64,000 bases of DNA from Ketobacter alkanivorans (lineage in GTDB: Bacteria; Pseudomonadota; Gammaproteobacteria; Pseudomonadales; Ketobacteraceae). The stretch spans positions 496,001 to 560,000 of the forward strand of contig NZ_CP022684.1 of NCBI RefSeq assembly GCF_002863865.1, written 5' to 3'. A model generated the notes under the pieces. The model did not search any database. It saw nothing but the letters and a program-made list of their open reading frames with translations, and had not been told where the DNA came from. The position numbers and the translations under genes are program-made. Positions 12,101 to 21,800 of the stretch are shown piece after piece; position 1 is the stretch's first letter, and every line of letters begins with the position of its first letter.

Positions 12101-15100
12101 TTCAATGTACGCATGTTCGCGTACATCTTGAGCTGCAAGAAAAAACTGCCGCACGCCCGATTCGTCACGCTCAAAACGTAAACGCAAAGCGTCATGTTGA
12201 AGCACCAGCCCCACCATTGCCAAACGCAATTGATCAACGCTAAACCCCTGCTCTGGAGCAATATCCAGCAACACAGATTGATTCCAATGATGCTCATTGA
12301 CAAACCGATGGTTAAAAAACCAGTGTTGAATAGGAGCTAAAATCAGCTCCCCGGTTACCTGTCCCTGCTCTGCAAGCACAGGGGATTCAACCTCGCTGGC
12401 CACCATTGCCAGCTCTTCAACTGTCTGATTTTCGAAAATATGTTTGGTAGTAATGTGGAGGCCAGCCAGTTTGGCGCGGCTTATTATCTGAATACTGAGG
12501 ATGGAATCCCCACCCATCTCGAAGAAATTATCGCGAATACCCAGCTCATCCAAATTAAGAACCTGTTTCCAGATATCAACCAGAATGATCTCTTTTTCGG
12601 TTCTTGGGGGGATTCGCTTCAGCGCAATATCTGAGTCCTGCTCGGGCTTCGGCAAAGAGCGTCGATCCAATTTTCCGTTTGCCGTTACTGGCAAGGTTTC
12701 CATGGAGACGAATGCCGATGGGATCATGTATTCGGGAAGCGCCTGTTTCAGTTCCGAGCGCAATTCGGACGCCGTTGGATTGGCTCCTGTTACTGGCACC
12801 AAATAAGCAACAAGTCGCTTGACTCCCGGATTGTCCTCGCGCGCAATTACGGCAACTTCTCTTACTGTGTTAATTTTACCTAGCGCGTCCTCAATCTCGC
12901 TTAACTCGATTCGAAATCCACGAATCTTAACCTGCTGGTCTACGCGGCCTAAATACTCAATGTTGCCATCTGAAAAATACCTGACCAAATCGCCGGTCTT
13001 GTACATTTTCGAACCGGAAGAAACACTAAACGGATCATCCAAGAAGACTTCAGACGTCAATTCATCCCGATTCAAATAGCCGTTGGATACCCCATCACCA
13101 CCGGTGTAAAGTTCACCAGGTATGCCTACGGGCACCGGTTTCAAATTACGATCCAGAACGTAAGCAGTTGTATTAGATATAGGGCGACCTATAGGCACCG
13201 TATGGCGAACATCCGCCACGGCGCTCATGGAGTAACAACAAGTAAACGTTGTATTCTCAGTAGGCCCATAACCGTTTATGAGTGTTATCTGCGGTAGTTC
13301 TTCAAGCACTTTGCGCGCCACCTTCGGCGCAAGCACATCCCCACCCGCAAGCAGCTGTTTCAAGGGGCGCAACACATCGATGTGATATTCTGCAATGTAG
13401 TGAAAAAGCGCTGCCGTAAACCAAGCTGCGTTAACATTACCTTGCTCAATAACGCTGCCGATTTCCTCAGGAGTAAGTTGACCTTTGGGTGCAACAACCA
13501 CCTTACCGCCATTCAGAAGAGGCGCCCAGATTTCCAATGTGGCTGCATCGAAAGAAATAGGTGCGTATTGCAAGAACGCAATATTGGCATCCATATTCAT
13601 GAAAGTGGTATTACGAACCAAACGCACCACATTGCGATGAACAACTTCAATGCCTTTCGGTTTACCGGTAGAACCTGAGGTGTACATCACATAAGCTGGT
13701 GCCTTGGGGCCAACCCTGATAGCCAAACCAGCGGCTGGCTCAGTCTGGCCAGCAAAACTATCTAGCTCCAGCAAACATGCCTGATCCACAGGCAACTTCT
13801 CCATCAAATGGGAGTGGCATATCACAATTGGCGCCTGTGTATCGGCCAGCATGTACTTAAGGCGTTCTTCCGGATACGAGGGATCTAATGGAACGTAAGC
13901 TGCTCCGACTTTTAAGATCCCCAAAATAGCAGCAATGGTCTCTACCGATCGCTCGGCGCATAGACCAACACGCGCGTTGCTCTCCACTCTTCTTTCACGC
14001 AAAGCATGGGCAATATGGTTACTCATATGATCCAGATCAGAGTAGCTAAGCCGAGCTTCACCACATTGAACCGCGACTGTATCTCCATGCTCTTCAACCA
14101 CCAGCTGAAAAACATCCAGGATATCCGAGTCACGCTCATATGCTGTGGAAGTTGCGTTCCACTCTTCGAGCAATTGCGTTCTTTCGGCTTCAGTCAGATA
14201 GTCAACGTCATCAATACTCTGTTCTGGGTTTTTAACCAACTTCTGCAACAGGTTTGTAAGGTGAGACACCATCCTGTGCATAGTGTCTTCAGCGAACAGA
14301 TCCGTGCGATATTCAAAATCACCTTTAAGGCAACCTTTCTCCTCTCGCATATTTATAGTGATATCGAACTTGGATGTTTCGGATTCCTCGGGCAGCAGCT
14401 CTATATCCAAGCCAGGCACCGATAACGTACTGCCGGCAGTTGCGTTCTGCAGAACAAACATCACCTGGAACAGAGGCGTATGACTCATTTCACGAGCAAC
14501 ACCCAGTTCATCAACCAGCCTTTCAAAAGGAATATCCTGATGATCATAAGCGCTGGTCAAGTTCTGTTGAACCTGCTTAACTAATGCGATAAAGCTAGGG
14601 CTGTTCCCAAGATTGCTTCGAATAGCCAAGGTATTAACGAAGCATCCGATCAATTTCTCGACCTCAGGACGCACTCGACCAGCGATAGGGGTTCCTACAC
14701 AAATATCATCCTGACCGCTGTATCGGTGCAATAGAACCTGCAAGCCTGCGAACAACAACATGAACAGTGTAACGCCCTGCTGCTTGGCTAGTCGGTTCAA
14801 TGCCTGCGTAAGGTCTTCTGAGAACGAAAAATGCAGATTCCTGCCTTCGTAGCTATGCACCGGAGGGCGTGGAAAGTCGGTTGGCATTTCCAATACAGGG
14901 ACACCATCCAACCGCGTTTTCCAGTAACTGAGCTGACGATCAAGCCGGTCACCGGACAACCACTCCCTCTGCCACAAGGAGTAATCCGCGTACTGTATAG
15001 ACAAATCTTGGAGTGGCGAATTCTTATCTTGACGATACGCATCATAGAGCAGGGCCATTTCCTGGATAAACACACCCATGGACCAACCATCTGAGATGAT

Positions 15101-15649
15101 ATGATGCATGGATACGATAATGACGTGCTCAAGATTGTTAAGACGGATTAGCCTTGTGCGCAGCAGGGGACCATTAATGAGATCAAAAGAGGTGTGGGCA
15201 TCACCTTTAAAACGGGCCTTGATGACTTCATCTTGTTCTTCCGAGCTAAGCGGTTCCAAACTGATGGTCGGTAGCTCCCAACGTTGATGCTGGTTGATAA
15301 CCTGACGCCCCTGCCCCTCATCAGTGACAAATGTAGTACGTAACACCTCATGACGGCGGACAATTTCATCAAAGCTCATTCGCAACGCTTCAACATCCAA
15401 CGCGCCCTTTAACCGTAACGCAGCAGAGATATTGTAACTGGCACTGCCTGATTGAAGTTGGTCGATGAACCATAGGCGCTGCTGCGCATAGGACATAGCA
15501 ATGCGGTTGCTGTCACGCTGGACGGCAACTATCGCGTCTTTTCTGGGTTCTGCTCCTTGCGTTTTTTTCTTCTGGAGCTGCTTCAGCAGTGCTTCGCGTT
15601 GCTCTGGAGTCAAACTGGCCAGACGGCTCAGTAACTTCTTATCAGTCAT
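3104..15649 (-). CDS. NRPS2: trimodular synthetase C-A-T-E-C-A-T-E-C-A-T
   Basis: The protein is about 4181 residues and extends the lipopeptide by three residues. The domains seen are C (HHIISDG 182-188), A (FDAATLE, Asp701), T (GGDS, Ser1049), E (HHLVVDG 1237-1243), C (HHIVLDG 1710-1716), A (Asp2234), T (Ser2581), E (HHLVVDV 2770-2776), C (HHILLDG 3241-3247), A (Asp3771) and T (GGHS, Ser4120). The GGDS form of the first two carriers agrees with the epimerases that follow. The C domains after E begin SPMQEGMLFH or SPVQEGMLFH, typical of DCL types. Pocket residues aligned by eye to GrsA read DALWLGGTF, DAFFIGGTF and DAFFLGVTF, all hydrophobic: Val-like, Val/Ile-like and Ile-like. The acidic C-terminus (EAWDEEDFEEGSL) could be the peptide that docks on NRPS3. 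The start is uncertain: an in-frame TTG lies at 15697, but the ATG at 15649 begins a typical N-terminus (MTDKKLLSRL). Neither has a clear ribosome site. Confidence 0.95.
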   Translation of the reverse strand: MTDKKLLSRLASLTPEQREALLKQLQKKKTQGAEPRKDAIVAVQRDSNRIAMSYAQQRLWFIDQLQSGSASYNISAALRLKGALDVEALRMSFDEIVRRHEVLRTTFVTDEGQGRQVINQHQRWELPTISLEPLSSEEQDEVIKARFKGDAHTSFDLINGPLLRTRLIRLNNLEHVIIVSMHHIISDGWSMGVFIQEMALLYDAYRQDKNSPLQDLSIQYADYSLWQREWLSGDRLDRQLSYWKTRLDGVPVLEMPTDFPRPPVHSYEGRNLHFSFSEDLTQALNRLAKQQGVTLFMLLFAGLQVLLHRYSGQDDICVGTPIAGRVRPEVEKLIGCFVNTLAIRSNLGNSPSFIALVKQVQQNLTSAYDHQDIPFERLVDELGVAREMSHTPLFQVMFVLQNATAGSTLSVPGLDIELLPEESETSKFDITINMREEKGCLKGDFEYRTDLFAEDTMHRMVSHLTNLLQKLVKNPEQSIDDVDYLTEAERTQLLEEWNATSTAYERDSDILDVFQLVVEEHGDTVAVQCGEARLSYSDLDHMSNHIAHALRERRVESNARVGLCAERSVETIAAILGILKVGAAYVPLDPSYPEERLKYMLADTQAPIVICHSHLMEKLPVDQACLLELDSFAGQTEPAAGLAIRVGPKAPAYVMYTSGSTGKPKGIEVVHRNVVRLVRNTTFMNMDANIAFLQYAPISFDAATLEIWAPLLNGGKVVVAPKGQLTPEEIGSVIEQGNVNAAWFTAALFHYIAEYHIDVLRPLKQLLAGGDVLAPKVARKVLEELPQITLINGYGPTENTTFTCCYSMSAVADVRHTVPIGRPISNTTAYVLDRNLKPVPVGIPGELYTGGDGVSNGYLNRDELTSEVFLDDPFSVSSGSKMYKTGDLVRYFSDGNIEYLGRVDQQVKIRGFRIELSEIEDALGKINTVREVAVIAREDNPGVKRLVAYLVPVTGANPTASELRSELKQALPEYMIPSAFVSMETLPVTANGKLDRRSLPKPEQDSDIALKRIPPRTEKEIILVDIWKQVLNLDELGIRDNFFEMGGDSILSIQIISRAKLAGLHITTKHIFENQTVEELAMVASEVESPVLAEQGQVTGELILAPIQHWFFNHRFVNEHHWNQSVLLDIAPEQGFSVDQLRLAMVGLVLQHDALRLRFERDESGVRQFFLAAQDVREHAYIEEVDLSSLPADAESAGITDHCNRLQASLNLHRGPLLAVGLFQLSGGRRKLLLVLHHLVVDGVSWRILLEDFNAALETVLKGEEVALGYKTTSYKQWVESLKEGIDYGHFNNEIDYWESITDKEKPNLPLDFPGGSLKVSDTTSFSVSLPEGLTQSLLRDVHHSYRTEINDLLLTALARCISDWSGNVDIYIDLEGHGREMFSDKIDLSRTVGWFTSVYPVRLKYENGQSLQDNLKSIKEQLRHIPAKGFGYGALRYLGGPNQNERLQSAPAADIVFNYLGQFNSLLENSSWFSVAKEDRGHEHSLESDDPHPLSINSHIVGDSLRVDWIYSKAIFKSETIEKLAQQYIAALEQLIQHCIQPIAFGYTPSDFPLSGLNQSQIDRLIGAQRDIESVYPLSPMQEGMLFHSLFDNDDGVYFEQLSVEVLGGVNRETLKSAWSNVVNRHPALRSAFVWQDIDRPLQIVYQRIDMEIVELDWRYLGDGQVQDRLDTWLEKDRQRGFDFERPGLMRLAWVDMPGNRARLIWSFHHIVLDGWSLPLVMGEVFQTYGLMIKGEDPRLPQPGSYEDFISYLEKVDKGDALQFWKLYLGGFEAATPLPNKRSPMSGVDKAFLENEFILDESFTGRLQQFARDQHVTLNTVLQAAWGVLLARYSGDKDVVFGTTVSGRPADLANVENIVGLFINTLPLRVQLDSQTTILPLLKSMQDEQLDLRRFEYTPLVDIHRVSQVPGDQSLFDSILVFENYPVGEAVHSADELLDFGHITTIEHTNFPMTVIVEPSDQLRVKLSYDASLFDSTTISRALDHLRTLLHGILSQPDVPLLRLPMLSETERTQVLHEWNPPAANYPRNLCLHQIFERHAKAHPERVALVAGEVELTYAELNAKANRLARHLQALGVKDGCYVAIALERSVEMIVSILATLKIGAAYVPVDPDYPAERVEYMLSDAMAPVVISLSSQAEKLIQIVKSGSLETNILLLDQEEEKICSKSGDNLISNFSAHPSRHAYIIYTSGSTGRPKGVLVNQLSVLRLVLDTNYFTLDASDRVCHVSNVSFDAAIFDVWAPLLNGVGMVLFTREQLLNPDLFLQEMTRTNANTSFITTALFNMYMSTEPRIISRFKYLIVGGEPLDPSVIRAALKQHKPKHLINGYGPTENTTFSTYNDITFLPESATNVPVGRPISGSTAYVLDECMQPVPVGVKGELYVGGDGVALGYLNDPERTALSFVPDPFSSNPSDRLYKTGDIARYNEHGEIEILGRADDQVKVRGFRIELSEVEANLSRIDAVQDVVVLVKLDSDNQKKLVAYVKLEGEGDAQTLRQMALEYLPKHMVPASFMIIAEFPLTSNGKVDKRALPEPVFEKTGSYEYVAPRNDKERALVNIWEQVLKADTVGIYDNFFELGGDSILSIQIISRAKRSGIHITAKQIFDYQTIAELSEVARELQDVVLAEQGLLTGEIPLTPIQTWFFEEQLSDRHHFNQSLILQLDRRLEVEKLKACLEAIVCQHDMLRTQFKLNNSRWVQHYIDPEHISHLIEESFEVINLSGLPENLRSEQIEHLCDQAQATLNLESGPLIRFVYFDLGDQAQARLALIIHHLVVDVFSWRILLEDLQTAVGLALRGAKIDLGAKTTSFKQWSESLHQYARSDELSGDYAYWSALQQDQSGALPVDRSGINNVESVKSVERTLPVAVTERLLKKAGKAYRTEINDLLLAALYQVVSSWSNTDRITVDMEGHGREFVSDQLDISRTVGWFTSIYPVVLSSKLDAGIDALVKGVKQQLRDIPKKGLTFGLYKYLSIHSEDVESQQSAGSELSFNYLGQLDQVVEEGGMLSRAPEHTGAEISANAERHYLIEVSARVQGGELAMSWRYSENLHDAETIEKLATQYLESLIAIVDHCCNDAVVGYTPSDFPLAKLDQAQVDALCVMPGIETVVPLSPVQEGMLFHALYEPGSWVYFDQIIVPIVGAVNEDAMFEAWRTVVSRHQILRTGFVWEGLVKPLQVVVENAELDIQRYDWSNLESDVARAKFDRLLQDDRNLGFNFKRHSVMRLSWVAFPDNEHRLVWSFHHILLDGWSMPVVFGELFATYESIVSKQNIALPIAPRYQDFIAWLNRQDAKAAFEFWTEYLSGFTATTPIPVRNSAAIAAEKARSLDGASRYCEREIIISGALLKGLQDVAKRYRITLNNILQGAWGLLLNRYSGETDVLFGTTVSGRPAELPGIEVMVGLFINTLPMRLDVKPGASFIDWLQEQQARQSEIKNYEYSSLVEVHKASELSSKQALFDSILVFENYPIDEKLEETQASLSIGKVDAFQQTNFPLTLIVIPGAELVLRFSYDSFLFEAETIQRMLTHIEHILLTVQGSPSIRLNDIPLLSMREEQQLLNSWNDTGRLFASDSSLIDLFLKKVDDHGERIAWEHGDQKVSYDLLNRRSNKLARALVEKGVQPGQDIAISFDRSLQMVEAMLAVLKVGGAYVPIDPEYPQDRIEHIVTDTASPVLLTFKDNIDRMQAMASAVDTEVLAIETLLDQAAALSDANLNLGSNSGSKARAYVIYTSGSTGKPKGVCVPQIAVSRLVLNTDYVDLKPGHRMGHASNVSFDAATFELWGALLNGGTLVCVDRDTALSPKHFSDAIVNESIDVLFITTALFNALSKQKLDVFAGLDYCLFGGEACDPNQVKSVIDSGNGPNHLLHVYGPTENTTFSTWYEVKKVLPGSTTIPIGRPIANSTLYVLDDSLRPSPIGVNGEIYVGGLGLADGYLNRPELTSSAFIDHPFKPGERLYKTGDLGRLLPDGALEISGRIDDQVKIRGYRIELGEIETALNLMPSVRESTVVVRAMANGSKQLVAYCERQSSEAQLSVAELKAKLRQTLPDYMVPSAIVMLDQLPLNPNGKVDRRALPEPASEDFVVNDYVAPRNESEQALVDIWKEVLELDKVGVFDDFFDLGGHSLLINKVSTRLKQKTGVELPLRTLFEVPTIASLAEILQSLAVPNVSEIDEAWDEEDFEEGSL

Positions 15650-15759
15650 TCGGTGATTTGCCCATTCTGATAGCGCCCCCCTTTCTGTATTTAACAATGA
15701 AGGCAGGCGCTCTGTATTTATTTACCAGTTTCTTTATTCTAGTTGTTTATAAACCAGTT

Positions 15760-15782
15760 AAGGCAGGCCCAAGGCCTGCCTT
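15760..15782 (-). other. Hairpin between NRPS1 and NRPS2
   Basis: A perfect 10-bp stem (AAGGCAGGCC) with a 3-base loop lies in the 187-base gap between the two synthetase genes. In the direction of transcription (minus) no U-tract follows it. On the plus strand it is followed by TTTTT at 15784-15788. A third copy of the arm (AAGGCAGGC at 15700-15708) lies about 50 bases further along the mRNA, so an alternative pairing is possible. Its role is unknown. It may stabilise or process the mRNA or partly terminate it between the genes. Confidence 0.6.
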
Positions 15783-15836
15783 ATTTTTAAACAGATTAAG
15801 TCTGAATTCCACTATTTAAGCGAGCTGCTTTAACCA

Positions 15837-18800
15837 TTAAAGATTTCTGAGATCCTCTTCAGACAAACCCTCAATCTCGGCAAGCAAATCAGCCATTTCA
15901 AGGTCATCGGCGGAAGCCAATTCCGCCTGCAGCAGATGGAGCGCAATATTCTCAATGGTTGGCTCCTCAAACAACGCGCTCAGTGCCAACTCGACATTAA
16001 AATGTTCGCGAACACGAGATACGACCTGTGTTGCCAACAGCGAGTGCCCACCCAGATCAAAGAAATTATCGGTTACCCCAACTCGCTCCAATCCAAGCAC
16101 GTCCTTCCAGATCAGGCAAAGCGTCTCTTCTGTATCATTTCGGGGGGCAACATACTCATTCTTCGCAACAGAACCGTCATCAGGTGCTGGCAGGCTCCTT
16201 TTATCAACCTTTCCATTTGGCGTCAGCGGGAACTCATCCATTACCATATAGGCCTTCGGCACCATATAGTCAGGCAGCGATGCACCGAGAAACGCCTTCA
16301 GTTCACTCAGGTCAATAGCTTTATCGCTTAAAACATACCCAACAAGCCTTTTGTCCCCAGGTACATCCTCACGCGCCAGAACAACAGCTTCACGTACACC
16401 CTGATACTGACTGATTGTAGACTCAATTTCCCCCAGCTCGATACGATAACCCCGGATCTTCACCTGATCATCCGCGCGCCCCATGTACTCGACGACACCA
16501 TTGGGCAAGTAACGACCAATATCGCCGGTTTTGTAGAGGCGTTTATAGAGCCATTTTTCCCTATGGAAATCAGCACTGAACTCGCTATCAACGAAGCGCA
16601 GATCGGTAAGATCATCCCGATTGAGATAGCCATGAGCCAGCCCCTGACCACCGACATGCAACTCACCAGGCACCCCGATAGGCACAGGGTTCATGTGCTG
16701 ATCCAAAATATACAAATCCAGATCAGGTATCGGCCGCCCAATTAAGCTTTGGCGACGAGCCAGGTCGTCGTTCGTAATTCGATGGTAGGTCACATGAACT
16801 GTGGTTTCGGTAATACCGTACATATTGATCAACTGCGGCTGTTCCAGCCCATGGTGATCGCTCCATTTCTGCAGCGCAGAAAAGTCGAGAGCCTCTCCAC
16901 CAAATATCACATACCGCAGTGAAAGCTGTGTATCTGTTTGAACAATACCATCCCGGCTATATTCATCCATTTTAATAAACTGGGTGAATGCTGAGGGCGT
17001 CTGGTTTAGCACCGTTACACCTTCTCGACAAACCAGCTGATAAAAGTCTTCTGTCGACTTCGCTACAGAGGTCGGCACAATGATGACTTTACCGCCATAG
17101 AACAAGCCACCCCATAGCTCCCACACAGAAAAATCAAACGCAAACGAATGGAACAGCGTCCACACATCTGAGGCATCAAATCCAAACCACTGATCAGTCG
17201 CCGAGAACAGTCTGACCACGTTAGAATGAGGTATAAGTACGCCTTTGGGCTTGCCTGTGGTACCAGATGTGTAAATAACGTAAGCCCGATCATCGTAACC
17301 TGACACAGATTCGAGGTTTGTATCCGGTTGTGCGCTGAGCTCCCCTTCCATTTGATCCAGAATGACCGGCTCGAACTCACCGGCAGGGATCACAGTGAGA
17401 ATAGATGTCTGAGTAATCAATAACGACACGCCAGCATCGCTCAATATAAAGCGTATTCGCTCTTCCGGGTTAGTCGGATCAATTGGTACATAAGCGCCTC
17501 CGGCCTTGAGCACAGCCAAAATAGAAACCACGGTATCGAGTGATCGCTCAAGACAGATACCGACCAACTGATTAGTTACTACACCTTTTTCTCTCAGGCA
17601 GCGGGCAAGCCGATTAGCGCGTGCGTTAAGTTCGGCATAGGTAACGGATTCATCAGCAATACTCAGAGCTATAGCATCTGGAGACGCCTCAACACTCATT
17701 TCAAAACGCTGATGGATTGTGTCTTGGTACGCGTACTGTTGTGGTTGATGATTCCAATCAGTAAGGATCGTGCTCTTTTCATGAGCGCTGAGCAAAGCAA
17801 CTTCGGACAATCTACAATGAGGGTGCTGCGCAACCACATCCAGAATCTGTTCCAAATGGCTAACCATGCGATGAACCGTTTCCCGATCAAACAAATCGGT
17901 ATTGAACTCAATCATGCCCTCTAGACCTGAAGGGCCCTCCTCCAAGTTTAGAGTAAGATCAAATTTGGCGGTCTTGGCCACAGACGGCAACATTTCAACG
18001 TTAACATCGGGCATCTGCACGTTTAAGGTATTGGATGCATTCTGGAGAGTAAACATCACCTGGAATAATGGGGAATGGCTCTTGTCGCGAGACACACCAA
18101 GAGCATCAACAAGGCGCTCGAATGGCAAATCTTGATGACCATACCCCGACAATGTCACATCCTGAACCTGGGACAACAACTCTACGAATTTTGGATCATC
18201 TTCGACGTTCACTCGCAAAGCCAAGCTGTTAACAAAACACCCTATGAGCTTTTCGAACTCCGGACGAGCACGATTAGCTACCGGTGTACCAACGCAAATA
18301 TCAGTTTGTCCAGTGTAGCGATACAACAAGGTATAAAATGCCGACAGCAGCGTCATAAACAGTGTAACGCCCTGCTCCCGGCTCAAGGCATTTAATTTCT
18401 GGGTCAACTCAGAACCGATCCTGACTGGCTCATAGGCACCATTAAACGTCATCAAAGCAGGTCGGGGACGGTCGGTTGGAAGTTCAAGAACCGGAACGCC
18501 AGTTAAATGACCTTGCCAGTATTTCAACTGATGATCGAACACCGGCCCATCCATCCAGTTACGCTGCCAGGATGCATAGTCCGCATACTGAATATGAATA
18601 TCATCCAAATCGGGCTCGACACCCGACACTATCGCCCGATATAACTCACCGACTTCATCAATCAATATGCCGAGGGACCAACCATCAGAAATAATATGAT
18701 GCATAGTCAGCAGCAGAACATGCTCGGTTTCAGATGTCTGCAGTAAGCGCGTGCGCATCAGCCGAATACGGCGGGCTTTGTTTAATGGGCCCAGCACCAA

Positions 18801-21800
18801 ATCAAACGAGCGCGTGGCTTCATCTTCCGCCAAACGAATAACTTCTGCTTCCCGCTCTTCTGCATCCAGATGACGCAAATCACGTACATCCATAAACCAA
18901 TCACTAGGCTCACGAATCACCTGTGTGGCTCGACCGTCATCAATCAGAAATGATGTGCGCAATGCCTCATGTCGTTCAACCAGATGTTGAAATGCTTTTC
19001 GCAAGGCTGATATCTTCAACTGCCCACTTAAGCGGATCGCAGCGGGCATATTGTAAGAGGTGCTTATGTTGTACTCGGACTTACCCGACTCAAGTTGATT
19101 AATAAACCACAGTCTCATTTGCGCAAAAGACAGCGGCAGCTCGCCTTCACGATCCAAACGTTCAACAGGAGGCGGAACCAAATCAGAAATAGCCTCGGCG
19201 TTATCCAGCTGCTCACAAAGAGATTCAATAGTGGGCATCGTGAATAACAGCTTAACCGGAAACTCTACACCGAACTGATCGCGAATTCGCGACACGCACT
19301 GAGTTGCCAGTAATGAGTGACCACCCAGCTCGAAGAAGTTATTGGTAACGCCCACTTTTTCTAACTTAAGAACACTGCACCAAATTGCAGCCATCTTGCG
19401 TTCGTTTTCGGTTCTAGGTTCAACGAACTGATCGCCCATCAAATCATCGATGGAAGGAGCGGGTAACGCTGACCGGTCAATTTTTCCATTAGGTGTCAAC
19501 GGAAACGCCTCCAAAACCACAAAGGCAGACGGCAGCATATACTCAGGCAGTGCACTTCTTATGGCGGCTCTCGTTGCATCCAGCAACGTTTTAACCTCAG
19601 CCTCCGGAGCAACTAAATAAGCAACCAGGCATTTTGCTCCTGCTGCATCCTCTCGAGTCAATACTAAGCTGTCCCGTACTGCAGGAACCGAGTTAATAAC
19701 CGACTGTATCTCACCAAGCTCGATTCGGAATCCGCGCACCTTTACCTGATGATCTATACGACCCAAATACTCTAAATTGCCGTTATCCATGTATCGAACT
19801 AAATCACCAGTCCGATACATACGAGCATAACGGGGATCGTTATCAAAGGGGTTAGGTAGAAACTTCTCTTGTGTAAGCGCTTCTTGATTACGATAACCCT
19901 GAGTTACGCCTGTGCCGGAAAGATATAATTCCCCGGCCAACCCAGGCGCCACCAGGGAGCCATGCTGATTAAGAATATAAGCCTTGGTGTTACTGATCGG
20001 ACGACCGATAGTGGCTGCCTTACCAGATTCCCGCAAGGTGTAGGTTGAATAGGTAGTGTCCTCGGATGGCCCATACAAATCATACACCCGGTCAACACTC
20101 GTATTTTGATATAGACCATCCACCAGGCTTGCCACCAAGGCCTCTCCTGCCAGGTTGATGACTTTAACATTGCTTGGGATTGACCTGTCTCTAAGCAGGG
20201 TGGCGATGGCTGAAGGAACGGTGTTAACCAGAACCACCTCATCACGTGCAGGTATGTTCGGCAACGCCAACACATTCTCTGCCAAAATGACCTTTCCGCC
20301 TGACGCGAGCGTCACAAACAGTTCATACACCGACAAGTCAAAACATATCGATGTCGCCGCGAGCACACCGTTCAGGTCTTCATTGCTATAGACTGTCTGC
20401 GCCCAGTGTATTAGCCCAGTAGCATTGCCGTGAGAGATCATTACACCCTTTGGTTTACCAGTAGAACCCGACGTATAAATCACATACGCCAAATGATCTG
20501 AGGATGTATCCAGCAAAAGGTTGCTGGCAGACTGCGCTGAAAGCTCATTAGCAAGTTTGTCTACAAAAACAGGTTGGAAGCATTCACTCTCCTCAGGCAA
20601 CAATGAGGATAATGCGCTATGAGAGATAACCAAAGGAGCACTGGCATCTTCAAGCATGTACGCAACCCTGTCAGAAGGGTAATTAGGATCGATTGGCACA
20701 TAAGCACCACCGGCTTTGAGAATAGCCAGCAGGGATACCACCAAGTCGGTCTCACGTTCCATGCATACACCGACCAGGGTTTCTGATTTAACACCCAGAG
20801 CAACAAGGTGGTGCGCAAGACGGTTACTGCGTTCATTCAACTGCGTATACGTTAGGCGCTCAGTACCGCATACCAAAGCAACTTGATTTGGGGTTGATTG
20901 CACCTGGGCTTCAAACAGGCTGTGAATACAATCGCTCAAAGGAAGATCGGCATCCGTTGCATTATATTCCTGCAACAATTTGCGTCTGTCGTCCGCTGTG
21001 AGCAAATCCAATGAGCCGATAACTTGCTGAGGGTCTGCAATTGCACTCGCTATCAGCTGTTTGAAGTGTTCCATCATCTGAACAATGGTTTCCTCTTCAA
21101 ACAGATCCGTTGAATACTCCAGATCGCCCTTCAACACGCCTGATTCTTCAGACAGCTCCAAAGTCATGTCAAACTTGGATGTGCCTGGTGCTGTGTGCAG
21201 ACTTTCAACATCAACACCTGCAAGGTTGAATTCTTTGTCTATGGTGCTGTTCTGCAACACAAACATCACCTGAAACACAGGGGAGTAACTCATGTCACGG
21301 GGAATACCTAAACGTTCAACCACACGCTCAAACGGCATTTCCTGATTGGCGAATGCCCCCTGGGTAACCTTGCGAACTCTTTGCAACAGATCAACAAAAC
21401 TGGGGTTACCAGACAGGTCTGTACGCAACGCCAGGGTATTAACGAAGAAACCAATCAATTTCTCCAGTTCTGGAGTCGTTCGATTTGCGATGGGGGTACC
21501 CACACAAATGTCTTCGCTCTGGGTATATTGATGCAAGAGCACATTGAAAGACGTGAGCAACGACATATACAACGTCACACCCTGAGAGCGGCTGAGCTTT
21601 TTAAGCGCCTGCAGATGCTCCTTGGGTATTTCGAAATAATAGTTGCTGCCACAGAAACTCTGCTCAGGTGGCCGCGGGTGATCCAGTGGTAGATCCAGCA
21701 CAGGCACACCTTGCAAGTGCTCCAACCAATAATCCAACTGTTTGTTTAACAAGCCACTATCGAACAGCTGCTTTTGCCAATGCGCGAAATCAGCATATTG

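Noticed and set aside
15650..15697. N-terminal extension of NRPS2 to the TTG at 15697
   Set aside because: No ribosome site precedes it, and the added residues match nothing typical; the ATG at 15649 starts a standard N-terminal helix. The choice remains uncertain.
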